Below, in pieces: positions 36,101 to 49,899 of a DNA stretch of 64,000 nucleotides. The notes under the pieces are model-generated. The model saw only the letters and a list, made by a program, of their open reading frames with translations. It was not told the origin of the DNA and did no database searches. The translations under genes and the position numbers were made by a program. Source of the DNA: Loxodes magnus (lineage: Eukaryota > Ciliophora > Karyorelictea > Loxodida > Loxodidae); contig CAMPDV010000509.1 of the NCBI GenBank assembly GCA_946699065.1, positions 1 through 64,000 of the forward strand. The letters are read 5' to 3'. Position 1 is the stretch's first letter. Each line of letters begins with the position of its first letter.

Positions 36101-37925
36101 GTTTGATAACATTTCAATTTAATTATGCCTCTCTTATTTCCTTTAATATTTAATATTTTTTAAAATTTCTGCAAGCTTGTTTATTAATTTATTTTTAATT
36201 AAGTAAAATTAAAATTCTTCTTGGTATAAAATTAATTTTCTATAATATTTATACTTTTCTTTTTAATATCGGATTCAGGAATATTATAATATTTCTTTTT
36301 ATATTATTATTTTAATGAGACAGATTATGATTTTTATCTTTATTTTTTTGGAATGGCATGAAATCCTGATATTTTTATAATATCCAATCTGTCATTATCA
36401 CATCCAATCTTTGATATCGATCTTACTATATTAAACTTGTTTTTTGCTTAGATATTTATGTATTTATCTATAATATCTTATTTTGATGCCTATTATTTAC
36501 CTTTCTCTATTTTAAATCTTAGATTTTTTTAAAATAATTAGGTACTTAATTATCTTTTATAAGTGTCGTTTCCGTAAGTTCACTTTATTAACACTATTTA
36601 TTTCTTTTAGTGTTTATTTAATAACTTAAGATATTACTACTCTTACAAAATATTCTTTACTATGTTATTAACTACATTTTTTTAATTATTATTCTTTTCT
36701 TATTCATTGTTTATACTACAAAATTTAGACTACTTCATTCAGGTCATTTTCTTAAAGTTATTTTTCAAACTGAAATATTTATTCATTTGCTTATTTTAAG
36801 TATTAGATTATTTTTAATGGACTTATTTTATTTAGTTTTAAGTAAGTGATATGACTTTTAATATTTCTTATTCACATATTAGTACTTATATTTAATTTTA
36901 TTAATTATCTCTTTCTTATATAATTTTTTATAACTTTATTTTTAAGTTCTTAATTTTAGTCTATAGTAACTATTTTTTAAGCTTTATAATTTAACTACTA
37001 CGTAAAATCTTTCCTTTCCTACTTTATTGCTATTCCTTCAATTAATGCCATTTTAAATCCCTTTATTTTATCTCCTATTTTAGTTTCTTAAATATTAAGT
37101 AAGATTCTTAAAAATTTATTTATTTCTAATATTTTTTACTTATAGATATAAAGTATAAATTTTAACCACTTTTTAATTAACCTACTTGCTTATGATATCG
37201 CATCTACATATATATATTTATTTTTATAATTTATTTAGCTATTTAATTAATTTATTTATTTAGCAAATATTTACTTCTAATAATTCTTATCCCTCTTATT
37301 ATTTTTAAGCATATCTCTTTTTATTAAATTATTAATATATTTTTTATTAAATTTTACTAATTATCTATTAAGATCTTTTACAGTTTTAACTTAGTTACTA
37401 TTTTATTATTTTATGTTATTGATTTTAATATTTTTATGTATTTTAGCGTCTTAACTATTATTACTTTTTTAAAGCTTTGTTATTGTTTCATTCTGATTAA
37501 CTAATTAAATTTGACTTTCTTTGCATATCAGCATTGTAATTAATTAAAAATGTTATTTTAATTTATTCTCTGTCTTTTCTTGATTGAGCTACTTGATCTT
37601 TAAAATATAATTATTTATTTCTCATCTTTTTATCTAAACACTCACATTCTCATATTTAACTTTTACTAATACTTATTTTAAATACTTTCTCTTTAATTTT
37701 GCCTTAATAAATATATTTAATTTATATTATAGTAGCATTATTCTTTTTATTAAGTAAAATTTATATATACATTAAGATTAATTAATATAGTAAAATTATA
37801 ATAATAGCATACTAATGATGCTTAACTATATTACCTATTTATTATTTAATACTTTTATCAAATTTTATTTATAATCTCTTTATTTTAATGTATCTCTCTT
37901 TCTTATTCCTCTCATTTTTAATAGC
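36101..37925. other. T-rich stretch of unit 3, no supported gene
   Basis: It includes about 0.35 kb (37435-37800) shared only with unit 4 and the first copy in unit 2. Nothing gene-like was seen. Confidence 0.5.
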
Positions 37926-37929
37926 TTCT

Positions 37930-38385
37930 TCTTCTTCCTCAACAAGTTATCCATTTATATCACAGTTATATATCACATTACTTTGATTATCATAATTACT
38001 ACCTCACATCACTATTATGATATTTTAATAGATACTGCTATTTCAAAAGGATGCTTTAGCTTTATGTGGATATTAATCAAGATTCTTTTCGATTGTCTTT
38101 TTATTATTTACGGATATTTAATTTAGATTATTGCTATTGTCCAATGAATACACATGTTCATTCTAATTCACCAGTATATTTGCTAACTGACATACTGGCA
38201 TAAGCAATTTAATTTCATAATACATATCAATTACTTAAAATGATATCATATTAAGATATTTAACTTATTGACTAGTAATCATTAAGTTTATTTTGTTGTT
38301 AAGTATCTTCATCTATTACAAAGAGACTTTTTCATTAAGTATAAATCGCATTATACGCTATTATATCATTGTAATAAACTAGCTA
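37930..38385 (-). pseudogene. Antisense kelch-domain gene remnant, unit 3
   Basis: The same frame as unit 2 is kept for about 90 codons: NQNEHVYSLDNSNN, KKTIEKNLDQYPHKAKASFW and MWGSNYDNQSN. One Trp of the unit 2 copy is Leu here. Upstream blades are out of frame. Confidence 0.6.
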
Positions 38386-38694
38386 TTTTGTCATATTAAC
38401 CTTTATGCATTTACCTCGCTGTGATTAAGATAATTATTGTATTGATTCTTTTAGATCTTTGAATTTTAGTTTAATTTTGGATTCTTTTCTCCTATTTTAA
38501 ATATTAAATTAGCATTGTCATATCTAAATTATTTATTGCTCTTGATTATAAAAATCAGTTTAAATATAAATAATATTACTGTTGGTACTTATTTATAAAA
38601 TTTTTTTTAAATATGTCATTTACTTTTTCTTCCCGAGTAAATTAGAAGATTATCATTAATCTAATAAATTGATGACTAACTACTGCTCTTTTGG

Positions 38695-39530
38695 CTTTCT
38701 TAAATATTATACTATAGTAGTAACCATCTCTCTCAAAATACATCTATAGTGCTAATTAATGATAAACTTAATTAAATGAATTATGATAATATGAAATATA
38801 GATAAACTATAATAATGGTATAAAAGATAAGGTTAATAATAGTGTATAAGGATAGTGACTAGTTTTAATATAAGGATAATAAGAATTAGGTAATGTTTAT
38901 AATAAATAACTAGTTATTACTTATATATTAGATACTATATTTCTATTATCTTTAATTCTCTTAGTTAATTCTAAACCTAATTCATATTATTACTCTTATT
39001 TTTACTATTAACTTAACTTATTTCAACTTTAACTCTCATATTGTTCTTGTACTCATATTTTCATCTTTCTATCTGCTTTTTATCAACCAGTCATATCCTT
39101 TGCTTCAGTCATAAATCTTAAACTTTCCTTTAATGCTTATTTTATTACTTTTATAAGTGCTATTTTAAGTCTTAAGTAATCTATCTATCTATTATCAGAT
39201 CCTTGTTATATGTAATCCTATATACCTTAGTCTATCTTACTACCTTTAATATCTTAGAAGTAACATTAACTAACATATAACTTTAAGTATTCTTATTCAA
39301 ACTTCTATATAGTAATACCATTAAAAGATTAAATACCTTAGAAGATAGAACAGTGAAGGAGCTAAGCTAGGATTAAGAAAGTCTTAAGCTTTTAGAAGTA
39401 GCAAGTTATAACTTAGTGGCTCTATTAGACTTTAGATAGATGGGAGTAGATACTAATAGCATATAAGAAACTGAGTTAGATGGCAATAAAACTTAGTTGA
39501 GACTATCTGGAATAAAGTGCTGTCTAGTAC
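38695..39530. repeat. Near-invariant core, copy 3
   Basis: It matches 7915-8760 almost throughout, and differences increase after about 39410. Confidence 0.8.
38930..39300 (-). pseudogene. D-minus frame of module a3
   Basis: It lies inside the near-invariant core and has the same frame as a1. Confidence 0.45.
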
Positions 39531-41420
39531 AAAAATTGGTTAGCTGAACTAATCATGTAAACGTATTCAATAATTTTAGTTACAAGCTTGTAAGGTTTAC
39601 ATTAGTAACGCTTGATAAAATAATTAAGCAGCAAAATTTGGACCTATGAAAAGTGAAGATAAAGCTAATTAGAATGACTGGATCTATCGAGAGATGAAAT
39701 TAAAAGAGACTAAACTAAGATTTAAAGAATAAAAGTAAGTAAAAATGAGAAGCTGAGAGTGGAAAAATAAGATATCAGGATTTATCGGCTACAAACTATA
39801 TCAGTAAGCTGAATCTTAAAATTGGAGACTCTACAACAGATTTTTACTAACTTATACAGTTATTTCTTACCTGTTCTAAAAATATATTGCATCTTATAAT
39901 TTACTGAGGATTTCCAATGAAGAAGATTAGTATCAAATGGGAGTAAAACCTTACAAAATAATTATATCGACGTTAATAAACCAAAATCAGAAACTAGCTC
40001 AAGCTTATAGTTGATGAGGAATTATAGAAAAGCTCTAAATTATCAAGAAGTAGTCTCTCTAAGCTAATTGTTCTATCAACTACATAACCTGAAATTTAAA
40101 CTTTATTTACTAAGAAATTTAAAAGAAGTATCAATTATCAAAGTACTTTAAACTTAAAGTTGCTCTTTCATATAAATATCAATAATTACTTTTAATTTAT
40201 TGAATATAAGTCCACAGTAGTTTAAAAGCCTCACAACCGAATCGTTATTCAATCTTTTAAAAAAGAGAATTAGATAGAATAATTTGCTTTTTTATTAAAA
40301 AATCATAAAAGAAAACAGATTAAGATACTAGTCTTAAAGAGAGATAGATATATAAGAGTTATTCTACCACTTTAAAATCAGTTAGCTTAAAAAGAAAATA
40401 CTTTTCGTTTGCTACAATTGAATATGCGTATAATGTAGAATGTGGCTAAAAGGTCAGCTTAACTCATAAATTTATCTTTAGAAGAGAATGAAGAAATATA
40501 AAGTTTCAAGTTTTTCTCACCTCTGACAAAAAGTTAACTATGAAAAATGAAATAAAAGCTTGAATCTATAGATGATTTAGATCTAAAAGTACAAAAATAG
40601 GAGATGCACTAAGTAAAAAGGTAGGCCTGGAAACATCTAGATAATAAAAGGATTTAGAAAGGATTAGTATCTCATTCATTAAAATTGAGAAATCAAAGAA
40701 TAGCAGATAAGACAAAGATTTTAGCCTATTAATAAAGGTAAAGAAATGAAAGCAATTGCAAGTCGAATCAAGAATACAAGTTTACTTTACAAACAAAACC
40801 TTCAATGAACTATTCTTCTCATATACAAAGGAACTTAAATAGCTCTAGTAGTAATAAATACTATAAAACAGTAAGGAAATAACTAGCATCTCAAGCTATA
40901 ATAATCATAATTTAATATTAGTCAATGCTAAAACGAAATTAAGCGTTGCTAATAAGATAGTTTATATTAAAGATTAATAAATGAATATACAATATTAAGA
41001 AAATACAACTGGCATAATTATTTCCACTGATAAAGATAGAGCTTGAAAACAGATTTAGGATTAAAATAGAAAATAGATTAGCTGAAGGATAAGTTAAGAA
41101 TGAAATCTTGTCTATATGAAAATATAACTTCTGAAGTTTCTAATATGTGGCAAAGACTTTCTAAGAGAGTGTTAAATCGTGACTACAGACATTTAAAAAA
41201 GGAAAAAAAGAAGGTAAAAGTTAGAGGTAGAATTAAATAGTATTGGTTATATAAATGAGTTTAAGAAAAAGGAGAAAAGAGATTCTTTTATTTCTAAAAT
41301 TTAGATTTAAGTTAAAACTAGAAAGTATCATGATGCTCGCTTCTAGAAGTTATGCTTAAAGATTATGCTAAATATGATTAAAAGATATATATTGATTTAT
41401 AGTTTTTAAAGATATAAGAG
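39301..41420 (+). pseudogene. D-plus frame of module a3, 3-prime part deleted
   Basis: It follows a1 to about 41285. The segment equivalent to about 10540-10790 of a1 is then missing, and the match resumes at 41290 with the T-rich end. The DRYIRVILPLQNQLA block is present near 40345. Decayed; function unknown. Confidence 0.45.
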
Positions 41421-41639
41421 CTAAGACATTCTCCACCATCTCTCTCAAAAACATCCACATTCCTATTTTCTAGTTCTTCTACTTTTGACTTATAAATTCT
41501 AAATATAAAGTGGAAGATGTTTTTCTTCTATTACATGAATATATAGGAATAAGAATGGTATACTTAAATGAAATAGTAGATATTAAAGGTTATTATAATA
41601 AAGAGATGGTTTTGATATAAGGATTATATAATAACTATT
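41421..41639. other. Junction sequence before module e3
   Basis: It contains a degraded relative of the core (CATCTCTCTCAAAA) and a short purine-rich part. No gene seen. Confidence 0.35.
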
Positions 41640-41880
41640 AGCTTTTCTTTATTAACAATAATAGTTATTACTTATATATTAGATATTATATTTATATTGT
41701 TTATCTTTAACTTTCTTATTTAGTTCTAAAGCTAATTAATATTATTACTCTAATATTTTAATTAACTAAACTGTTTTGAACTAAAACTTTAACTGTGATA
41801 TTGTTGTAGTCATATTTGAATCTTAGTTTTAAATATTTTTAATTAACGAGTTATATAATTCTGCTATAGTTATAAATCTA
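41640..41880. repeat. Left arm of an inverted repeat around module e3
   Basis: It pairs with 42665-42910 in reverse complement with moderate divergence. Both arms are D-minus heads. Confidence 0.7.
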
Positions 41881-42650
41881 ATATCTTTCTTTAAATGCTT
41901 ATTTAATTACTTTTATAAGTGCTATTTTATAGCTTTTAGCTGATTAATCTATATATCTATCAATTATCAGATGCTAGATATAAGCTAGTAATATATTACA
42001 TTATCTATCATAATCGATCATACTTCTTTATTATTCCCCATGCTATCTTTAATATCATAAAGCGATATTAGCAAATTTAAAATTTGTAGTAAGGTCTTTT
42101 AATAAAAACTTAGTCTTAATATATAATAGGATAAAAAGGTTGACCAGTATAGAAGGTAGAATGGTGAATGAGCTAATGTAGGATAATAAAAATCTAATGT
42201 TTGTAGAAGTAGCAAATTATATTATAAGCTAGTGACTAGATTGGATGTTGGATAGTAGCAAGTTGATAACGATAATTACGAAAGTTGCCTGATTAGATAA
42301 GAATCTTTAGCTCAACTCAGTCAAGGGATATCGAGGATTAAAGAGCTATTCCAGTTTGAGATTCGACCGACAAAACTAATCTTGTCGAAGTGCTCGACAA
42401 ATTTAGTTTCTATCTAGCAAGGTGTACACGAATAACGCTGACAAAGACTAAAAATTTTAAACAGCTAAACTTGGAGATTTATACTAGGATTATATGAAAG
42501 GGAAGATAAAGCTAAATAAAATGTCAGGATCAATTGATAGATGAAATTAAAAGAAAACAAGCAAAGTTTAAAGGGTAAGATGAAGTTAAAATGATGATTG
42601 AGTGAAAACAGCTATTTTAAAAGAAAGAACTAAAACAAAGTTTATAAATC
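41640..42650. pseudogene. Module e3, short D-minus/D-plus pair
   Basis: The left part is a D-minus head on the minus strand. The right part, from about 42100, is the beginning of D-plus, with the frame NLVEVLDKFSFYLAR near 42400 matching NYVNVFNNFSYKLAR of a1. It then passes directly into an inverted head at 42650. Confidence 0.45.
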
Positions 42651-43440
42651 TAATAAATTAAGAATTTAAGGATAGATATAAGATTTATAACTATAGCAGA
42701 TATATAACTCGTTGATTTAAAATAGATTTAAACTAAGATTTAAACATGACTATAACAACATCACAGTTAAAGATTAAGTTTAGTACAGTTTAGCTAATTT
42801 AAATATTAGAGTAATAATATTAATTAGCTTTAGAATTAACTATGATAATTAAAGATAATAACTAGATATATAATATCTAATATATAAGTAACTACTATTA
42901 TTGCTAATCGAGAAATGTTAATAGGTATAATTCTTATATTAAAGCTAGTCTCTTTATTATCTTAAGCTTTATGTTCTATTTCTTTAACTTACTATTAAGA
43001 TTAAGTTTTATAACATTATTGTATTATCTCTATTTTTTATATAAATATAATAGAAGGAAAATGATATTCCACTTTGTAAATATAATAATTAAAAGGATTT
43101 AGAAGATCTTGAAATTAAGAAAAATGATAAATTTAGTTAGAGAAGGTAGAGAATATCTTAGCTCTCTAGTTGATGTGCTAAAAGCATAATACAATTACTG
43201 AAATATTTTTCGATAGGTAGAAATAATAGAATTTCTCTTATAAGAGGAGCAGAACTAAAGACTTTAGCTAAGTTGTTTAGTAGTATTCAACTTTAAATTG
43301 TTTATAAGATTGTTAAATATTTTAATATACTTACAATAAACAAGCAAACATATTAAATAAAGGGCTATTTTGCATCTACATAATTTCATATAAAATATCT
43401 TATTCAATAACTAAAAATATTTAACTTTATAAATGAGATT
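42650..43440 (+). pseudogene. Inverted D-minus head in unit 3
   Basis: The plus strand carries the D-minus sequence here. Near 43230 it reads RGAELKTLAKLFSSIQLQI, matching RGTEVKTLVSLFSNIQ on the minus strand of d1. The stretch ends before the forward module d4. Confidence 0.5.
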
Positions 43441-43564
43441 TCCTTTGATTTTATTAATCAATTACCTCATTAAAGTTTTGGTTTAAGTCGATACAATAGT
43501 TTTCTTTCTCTTGATCAATGCGCTTTTATAATTATTGACTATCTCTTATAAAGTACTATCATTA

Positions 43565-44240
43565 TATTATGCTTCTACTCTATTTTTAATAGAACTTTAT
43601 TATATATTAAATCTTTAATATAGAAGCTCTCAAACTTTAGCTTGCTTGAGCAACTAGTATCTCCGCTGGAGATTATAAGATTATTTTACTAGATATATCC
43701 AGTAAATTGAGCCTTCTCTTATACTCAAATATAAATTGAGTGTCTAACATGATTTAAATTGTATATTACTAAACGACCTAACTAAGTTTATTTCTTATAT
43801 TCTTCATATAATACTAAATTAAAGTTATAAAGATAAAGATATCTTTAATTCTCTTAGCTAATTCTAAAGCTAATTAATATTATTACTCTAATATTTAAAT
43901 TAGCTAAACTGTTTTAAACTTAATCTTTAACTGTGATGTTGTTATAGTCATGTTTAAATCTTAGTTTGAATCCATCTTTTATCTACAAGTCATATAATCT
44001 GCTATAGTTATAAATCTTTTACCTATCCTTAAATGCTTACTTTATTAATTTATATAAGTGTTATTTTAGTTTTTTAATCTAAAATAGTTATTTCTCTATT
44101 AGTTATTAGATTATATTTATAGCTAGTATTATGCTAATAATAGAAAACGCTATCTTTCTTACTCTATCATATTTCTTGATTATATTCCTATAATATCTTT
44201 AATATCTTAAAAGCGACATTAGCTAATGTTAATTTGTAAT
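43565..44240 (-). pseudogene. D-minus frame of module d4
   Basis: Two blocks are kept: RFITIADYMTCRQKMDS with QQYQLALELAKRIKDI, and LDTQFIFEYKRRLNLLDISS with PAEILVAQASQSLRA. They align with d1 and with modules a and b. The first block stays in one frame for about 90 codons. Confidence 0.5.
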
Positions 44241-47200
44241 AAAATCTTGTAATAAAAGCATGCCTTAAGATATAAAAACAGGACTAAAAAATTAACCGAC
44301 AAAGGAAATAGAACGGTGAAGGAACTAAATTAGGATTAAAAAATTTAAGCTTACAGAAATAGCAAATTATAATATAAAATTTGAGATTAGATAGGTTATG
44401 GGTAGATGCGACCGTAAAGCAATAACTAGGAAATGTATCTGATCATATAGAAATTAAACTAAATTGTGATTTAATTTAGTTGAAGAGTATTGTAGATTAA
44501 ATGTTGTTTCGGTTTAAGATTTGGCTAGCTGAGCTTATCATATTAATGTATTCGACAGATTTTAAGTTTCAAGTTTGGAAGATTAAACCAACCAACGCTG
44601 AAATTTGATAAAATAATTAAAATAGCTAACTCTGGAGAGTTAGAATAGAATTATATGAAAGGTGGAGATAAAGTTAAATAAAATATAAGGATCGGCTGAG
44701 AGATAAAATTAAAAGGGAATAAGCTAGTGCTTATAGAGTAGAAGTTACATTAATTTTGAAAAGCTTAGGGTAAAAAACGAGATTTTAGAACTTATCGATT
44801 GAATATCATATTGTATAAGGCATCCTTAAAATTGGAGACTCTGCAACAGAATTTTACTCGTTCATATAATTATTTCTTATTTGTTCTAGAAACTTGTTGA
44901 AACTAATATTTTACTGAGGTATTTTCAAAGAAGAAGATTAATATTCAATGGGATAAATCCATACAAAGTTCTCAATGTCAATAATACTAAAACAAAAAAA
45001 GCAGCACAAGTGGAAAGCTGAAGAACATTTAAAGCAAATCTCTAAATTATTAAGAAGTAATCTTTCAAATATACCCTAAAAAATCCATTAGTTTTAGTCT
45101 TAAGTTTTTTTAATAGTAATAAAATTAAAAAAGCATTAGCTATCAAAGTACTTTAAGCTCTAAAGTTACTCTATAGTAAAACCTTCAATAATTATTTTTA
45201 TAGATCACTTACAAATAATAAACTTAGATACTAGTCTTAAGAAAGACAGATATGTAATAATTATCCTACCACTTTAAAAACAGTTAGCTTAGGATGAAAG
45301 ATTATTCGCTTGCTACTACGATTGGAAATTCTAATAGTATGAAATGTATCTAAAAAGATAGACAATTCAGAGAAGTTTATATTTAAAAGGGAGAGAAAAA
45401 TAAGATCTTGCTGCATAGTTACTTTACTTCTAACGATATACACACATAGATAAAACGAAATAAAAAGCTTGAATTGCCCAGATGACTTAATCTAAATTGC
45501 AAGACTAGGAAATAGACTTAGAAAATGGGCGGGCCTGGAAAAATTTAGATCTTTAAAGGATTTAGAAAAAATAGCACCTCATATAATAACAAAAACTTGA
45601 GAAACCAAAAGAAAAGCTGGTAAGGTAAGGATCTTAGACTATTGATAAAGTTTAAGAAAGTAAGGTAATTACAAATATAATAAATAGTACTATTCACTTT
45701 CTAATAAAAATTTCAAAAAACTATATCTCTCGTAAATAAAAGAACTTAAAGAACTCTTATTAGTAATAAAAATTAGAAAGGAGTTATGAAGTATCTACAA
45801 AGACAAACAAAGGAAGTAAAACTTTAATATCAGTAAAGCTTAAGAAGGATTTTTAAGATATATAATGGAAAGTTTTAATGCAAAGATTCAATAAAAGAAT
45901 ATATAAAATTGAGGAGGAATAGTAAACCTTGTTATTTCTATTGGTAAATATAGAATTTTTATTTAAGACATATGATTAAAATAGAGAATAGATAAACTCC
46001 AGGATAAATTAAAAATTAATCTTGGCTATTCTAAAATAATTGTTTGAAATTTCATATATGTAGCAAAGACTTACTGGAGGATCTGAAATTGGGAAGGCAG
46101 ATAGTTTAATTGAAAAGAAAAAAGGCAAAATTGGATGAGAGAAGTAAAGAGTACTGGCTAGATATAAATGAGTTTAAGAAGAAACGAGAAAATGAAAAGC
46201 TTTAAATCCTGAAACTGAGCTAGTAAGAAAAAAGATTTTTCAACGGAAAAACTAAAAAAGGTAAAAATTCTAGAAATAATAAGTGGAGAAAAAGCAATAA
46301 AAAATTACAGTTATTTCTTTAGACTGGATGATGAAACTTAAAATTACATTTGACAAGTAAGTTGCAGGATAAAGCAATAGTTCAATAGAAAGAAACGAAA
46401 ATAAAAGAGATAATAAAAAGGGATATTTGGTATAACAGACTTTAATTATCATTAGTCTAGTAAATTATTTAATTTGTATTACTAGATAAAATCAGTTACA
46501 TAAAATAAAGCAAAAAGAGAAAATATCTTAATAGAGTTTTTAAACTTGAAGATTATTAGAGAGAATTTAAAAAAATTTGGATAAAGTCAAGGTGAAGAGC
46601 TTGTTTTAATCTTCTCTTTATAGAATTAAATCAAAGAAATTAATGAAAAGATACTGAGCCTACTACAAAGCTGCGAACATAAGAATGGTATTTCAAACCT
46701 AAAGAAACTTTCAGATAAGTAAAAAACAAGTTTAATAAAAGAAAAGCTTAATCATAAATTAGAAAAAACATTATTTAAAGAAAATTTAAATGAACGAAAA
46801 ATATTCAGTTCTAAGACTATTTTATAAGTTCAAGTTAGAATATTTAATCTATATTAGGCTAGAACCAAAATCAGCTAAACCAAAAAAATAAAGTGAATAA
46901 AATTAAAAATACATAAGTATTCACTAGATAAAGCTAAACCAGATTTTAGAAGTTTTTCATTAGAAATTCTATTCTTTTAATTGTCAAATACTTAAATCTA
47001 AAAGTATGAAGGAGAAATTAATACTTGGTCTATGCAAGCAAAACAAGGCTAAAATTACTAGCTGTTTAAAATAAACGGCAGTAAAAAATTAAAAGTGACA
47101 AAAAGGAAGTAGAAGTAAGAATCTTAATGAATCAGCTTGGAAGTAAAAATTCATAAGTTATTACCAAAATAAATGAAATAGATATGGAAGAGGTAGCAAT

Positions 47201-47330
47201 AGAACTTTTCCTGTATTAATTGAGGGTTAAGTTATATAATCTTGATTCAAAATGAGTATTGCTTTAAATAACTTACCAAAAAGACTAAATTTATCTGATA
47301 TTGAGCAACATTTATCTCAGATAAATATCA
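44241..47330 (+). pseudogene. D-plus frame of module d4
   Basis: It keeps the blocks of d1 (VDATVKQQLGNVSDH, DRYVIIILPLQKQLAQDE, FRSLKDLEKIAPHIITKTW, RILDYWQSLRK, NRTFPVLIEG) but several are out of register because of single-base length differences. The whole lies about 85-90 percent from d1 by eye. Confidence 0.5.
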
Positions 47331-47632
47331 TTTTCTAATTTTGTAGCATATATTTCCCTTGTAATATAATTAAACTCTTATATCTTAATTAAGTTTATAA
47401 AGATCAGTTATTCTCTAAACATAAGCAATGCTCCTCATTTTCTATCTTTTCTATTTGTTCTCTTTAAGAAATATAGACAATTTACCTTCAAATTTACACA
47501 ATAAAATAAAATAAAGTTTCTTTACTAACTGCTTATTTGACTTCAATTATTATTAAATTTAAAGTCTTCAATCATTAATTAAAAGCTTGATTTAACTTTC
47601 ATTTAAATAGAATATTATTTTAAATTATTAAA
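47331..47632 (+). promoter_or_regulatory. Upstream region of kelch gene 4 (d type)
   Basis: It is shared with the regions before genes 2 and 5. It is T-rich, with an A/T-only end before the ATG. Confidence 0.35.
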
Positions 47633-49899
47633 ATGTAGGCAACTACATGTTCGATATGTGATGAGGAGTTTAATGAGACTAGTAAAAATCCTAGAGAAAT
47701 GGAGTGTAAATGTATAGCATGTGAAAAATGTCTAAATACAATGTATAAACGAAATAATTTGATAATGTGCTATTTCCATAACTTTAGATCGACTAAATTA
47801 GTGCATGAACTTAAGACGGTAGAAACTAAAGCTAAGAATTAGTGTTAAGAGCATTAACTTGAACTAAAATTTATATGTCCCAAAGATATATGTAGTACTT
47901 GCTTATTATCAACTCACAATCATGAAGTTTAGCTTATATTGGAAAAAATTAAAGGCTTATAGGGAGAAATTAATACAAAGCTTAAATTATTACAAGAAAA
48001 TATGCAGTTATAACATAAGAAAGTAACCTTTAATAAAGATCAATAATCAATAAGTAAATCAAAAATTATTAATAGAAATATGGTTTTACAAACATATAAG
48101 AGATTTAAATTCTAAGTAATATCTATTATCTAAAATTACTTTAACAAAAGCTTAAGCTTATCCAATAAATCTCAATAAGAACTTTCATCTAACTTAATGA
48201 AAGTTCATAGTATTTAAAAGTAAATATAAGATATAACCTAGCTTGAAGAAACAACTATTGATTAGTGTGAGTTAAAGAAACTGAAGATAGATAATTTATA
48301 AGAACAGTTACTTAACCAGGAACAAAATTAGTAGGAATGGAACATTAAAGATTAAGAAATTTAAAATATTTAAAATATTATTTTGTAAGATTTATATGAA
48401 AGTGAGTTATTCTAAGAATAAAGAGAAAAAAAAGATATTTAAAATTATAACTTAGAAGATAGAATATCAAATCTAAATTAAAAATTAACTGATTATGCTT
48501 AATAGTTATAAAATCTAAGCGAAGAATAAAATAAAAATAATTATAAGATAGTTTAACTAGAGAAAGACAATTAAAAATAAATTATATAGATTTAAGAACA
48601 ACTTGAACAGATAAAAAACTTGTAGGAGACAAATTAAATCATGAGAACTTAAATAGATGAATTGAAATAATAAAATATTAAGCTTAATCAAATAGTTTAG
48701 ACATAAATTTAATAAATATTAGAACTAGAATAAGTTAAATAGACCTTAAATTAAAAGAGCAAAAAATAGGAAGACCAAATAAGAAATTTATAAGTGAATA
48801 ATTAAACTCTCAATGAAAATATAGAGTCATTAATTTTGTAATAAACAGTTTAAGAGTAAGAAATAAGAGAAAAATCGTAATAAATTTAAAATTTAACAGA
48901 AAAAATAAATTTACTAAGTTAACTAAGTGAAGAGAAAGAATAAATAAAAGCGTAATTAAGCTAGCAACATGGGTTACTAAAATAAATTATCTAAAATTAA
49001 GAGTTAAAATATTACAAAAAAATTGAAAATATAACAATTAGAAACAATAATAAATCTTCTATACAGTTAACTAATTACTTAAGAATAAAATAAGGATCTA
49101 GTATTCTTCAATCAGTTAATATATCAGTATCACCTTAAACTTAGACTCAATCAGTAGTATCTAATATGTAACAATTATCTGATAATGATACTTCTTGCTA
49201 TTAAACTAGTAACAATTAGATAATTTTAGTAGGAGGATTTGATTAAAATACATATTAAAAGAATGTTTTAAAAATAGAAAATAATTAAATAGTAAATCAA
49301 TAAAATTTAATATTTCCCAGAAAAAGAACTTCATTATCGTTTGATAATTAGAATATCATTTATATTATTGGGGGATAAGATACTTAAGATAAATATATGA
49401 AAGAATGTGAGATATATGATATCAAAAATAATAAATGTACTTAAATAGCACAACACATATATAAAGGAGAACGACATGGAACTTGCTATGCATATGATAT
49501 GATATTTACATTTGGAGGAGATTATAATATAAATAACTCTAATCAAAAAAAAGATTACATATGCTTTTATGATATAATAATTAATAAATGATAATAATCA
49601 ACAACTATTAAATTGCCAAAAGAAGCATACTATGTATTAGCAGTTTATATATAAGAAAAAGAATAAGTATTTATATATGATAATTGAAATTACTTATAGA
49701 AAACATTATCATTTGATTGAAAAATATAACAGATGATGGATAAGCATTTCTTAAATAAGATTTATCGTTTTGATATAATGGTATTTATGATAAAAATAAA
49801 ATATGAATGTACTCTTCATAATATAGTGAGTAAGATATTCTATATTATTATGATATAAATGTAGCAAGCAATAGGAAATGGGAAAAGTGTTAGTTATGA
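47633..49899 (+). pseudogene. TRIM-like kelch protein, copy 4, frameshifted near the end
   Basis: The frame is open and aligned to the other copies for about 696 codons, with RING-like and B-box regions, coiled coil and kelch Gly-Gly pairs. Two features stand out. Three codons are missing inside the B-box (near 47884, between the KD and the CSTC pair), shortening the loop between zinc ligands. One A is missing from the run after the TGA at 49718, which puts the last 60 or so codons and the usual stop out of frame. The second sequence type is present at residues 140-200, and a divergent patch lies near 48950. It could be a dying copy, or the A-run could be a sequencing error. Confidence 0.7.
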
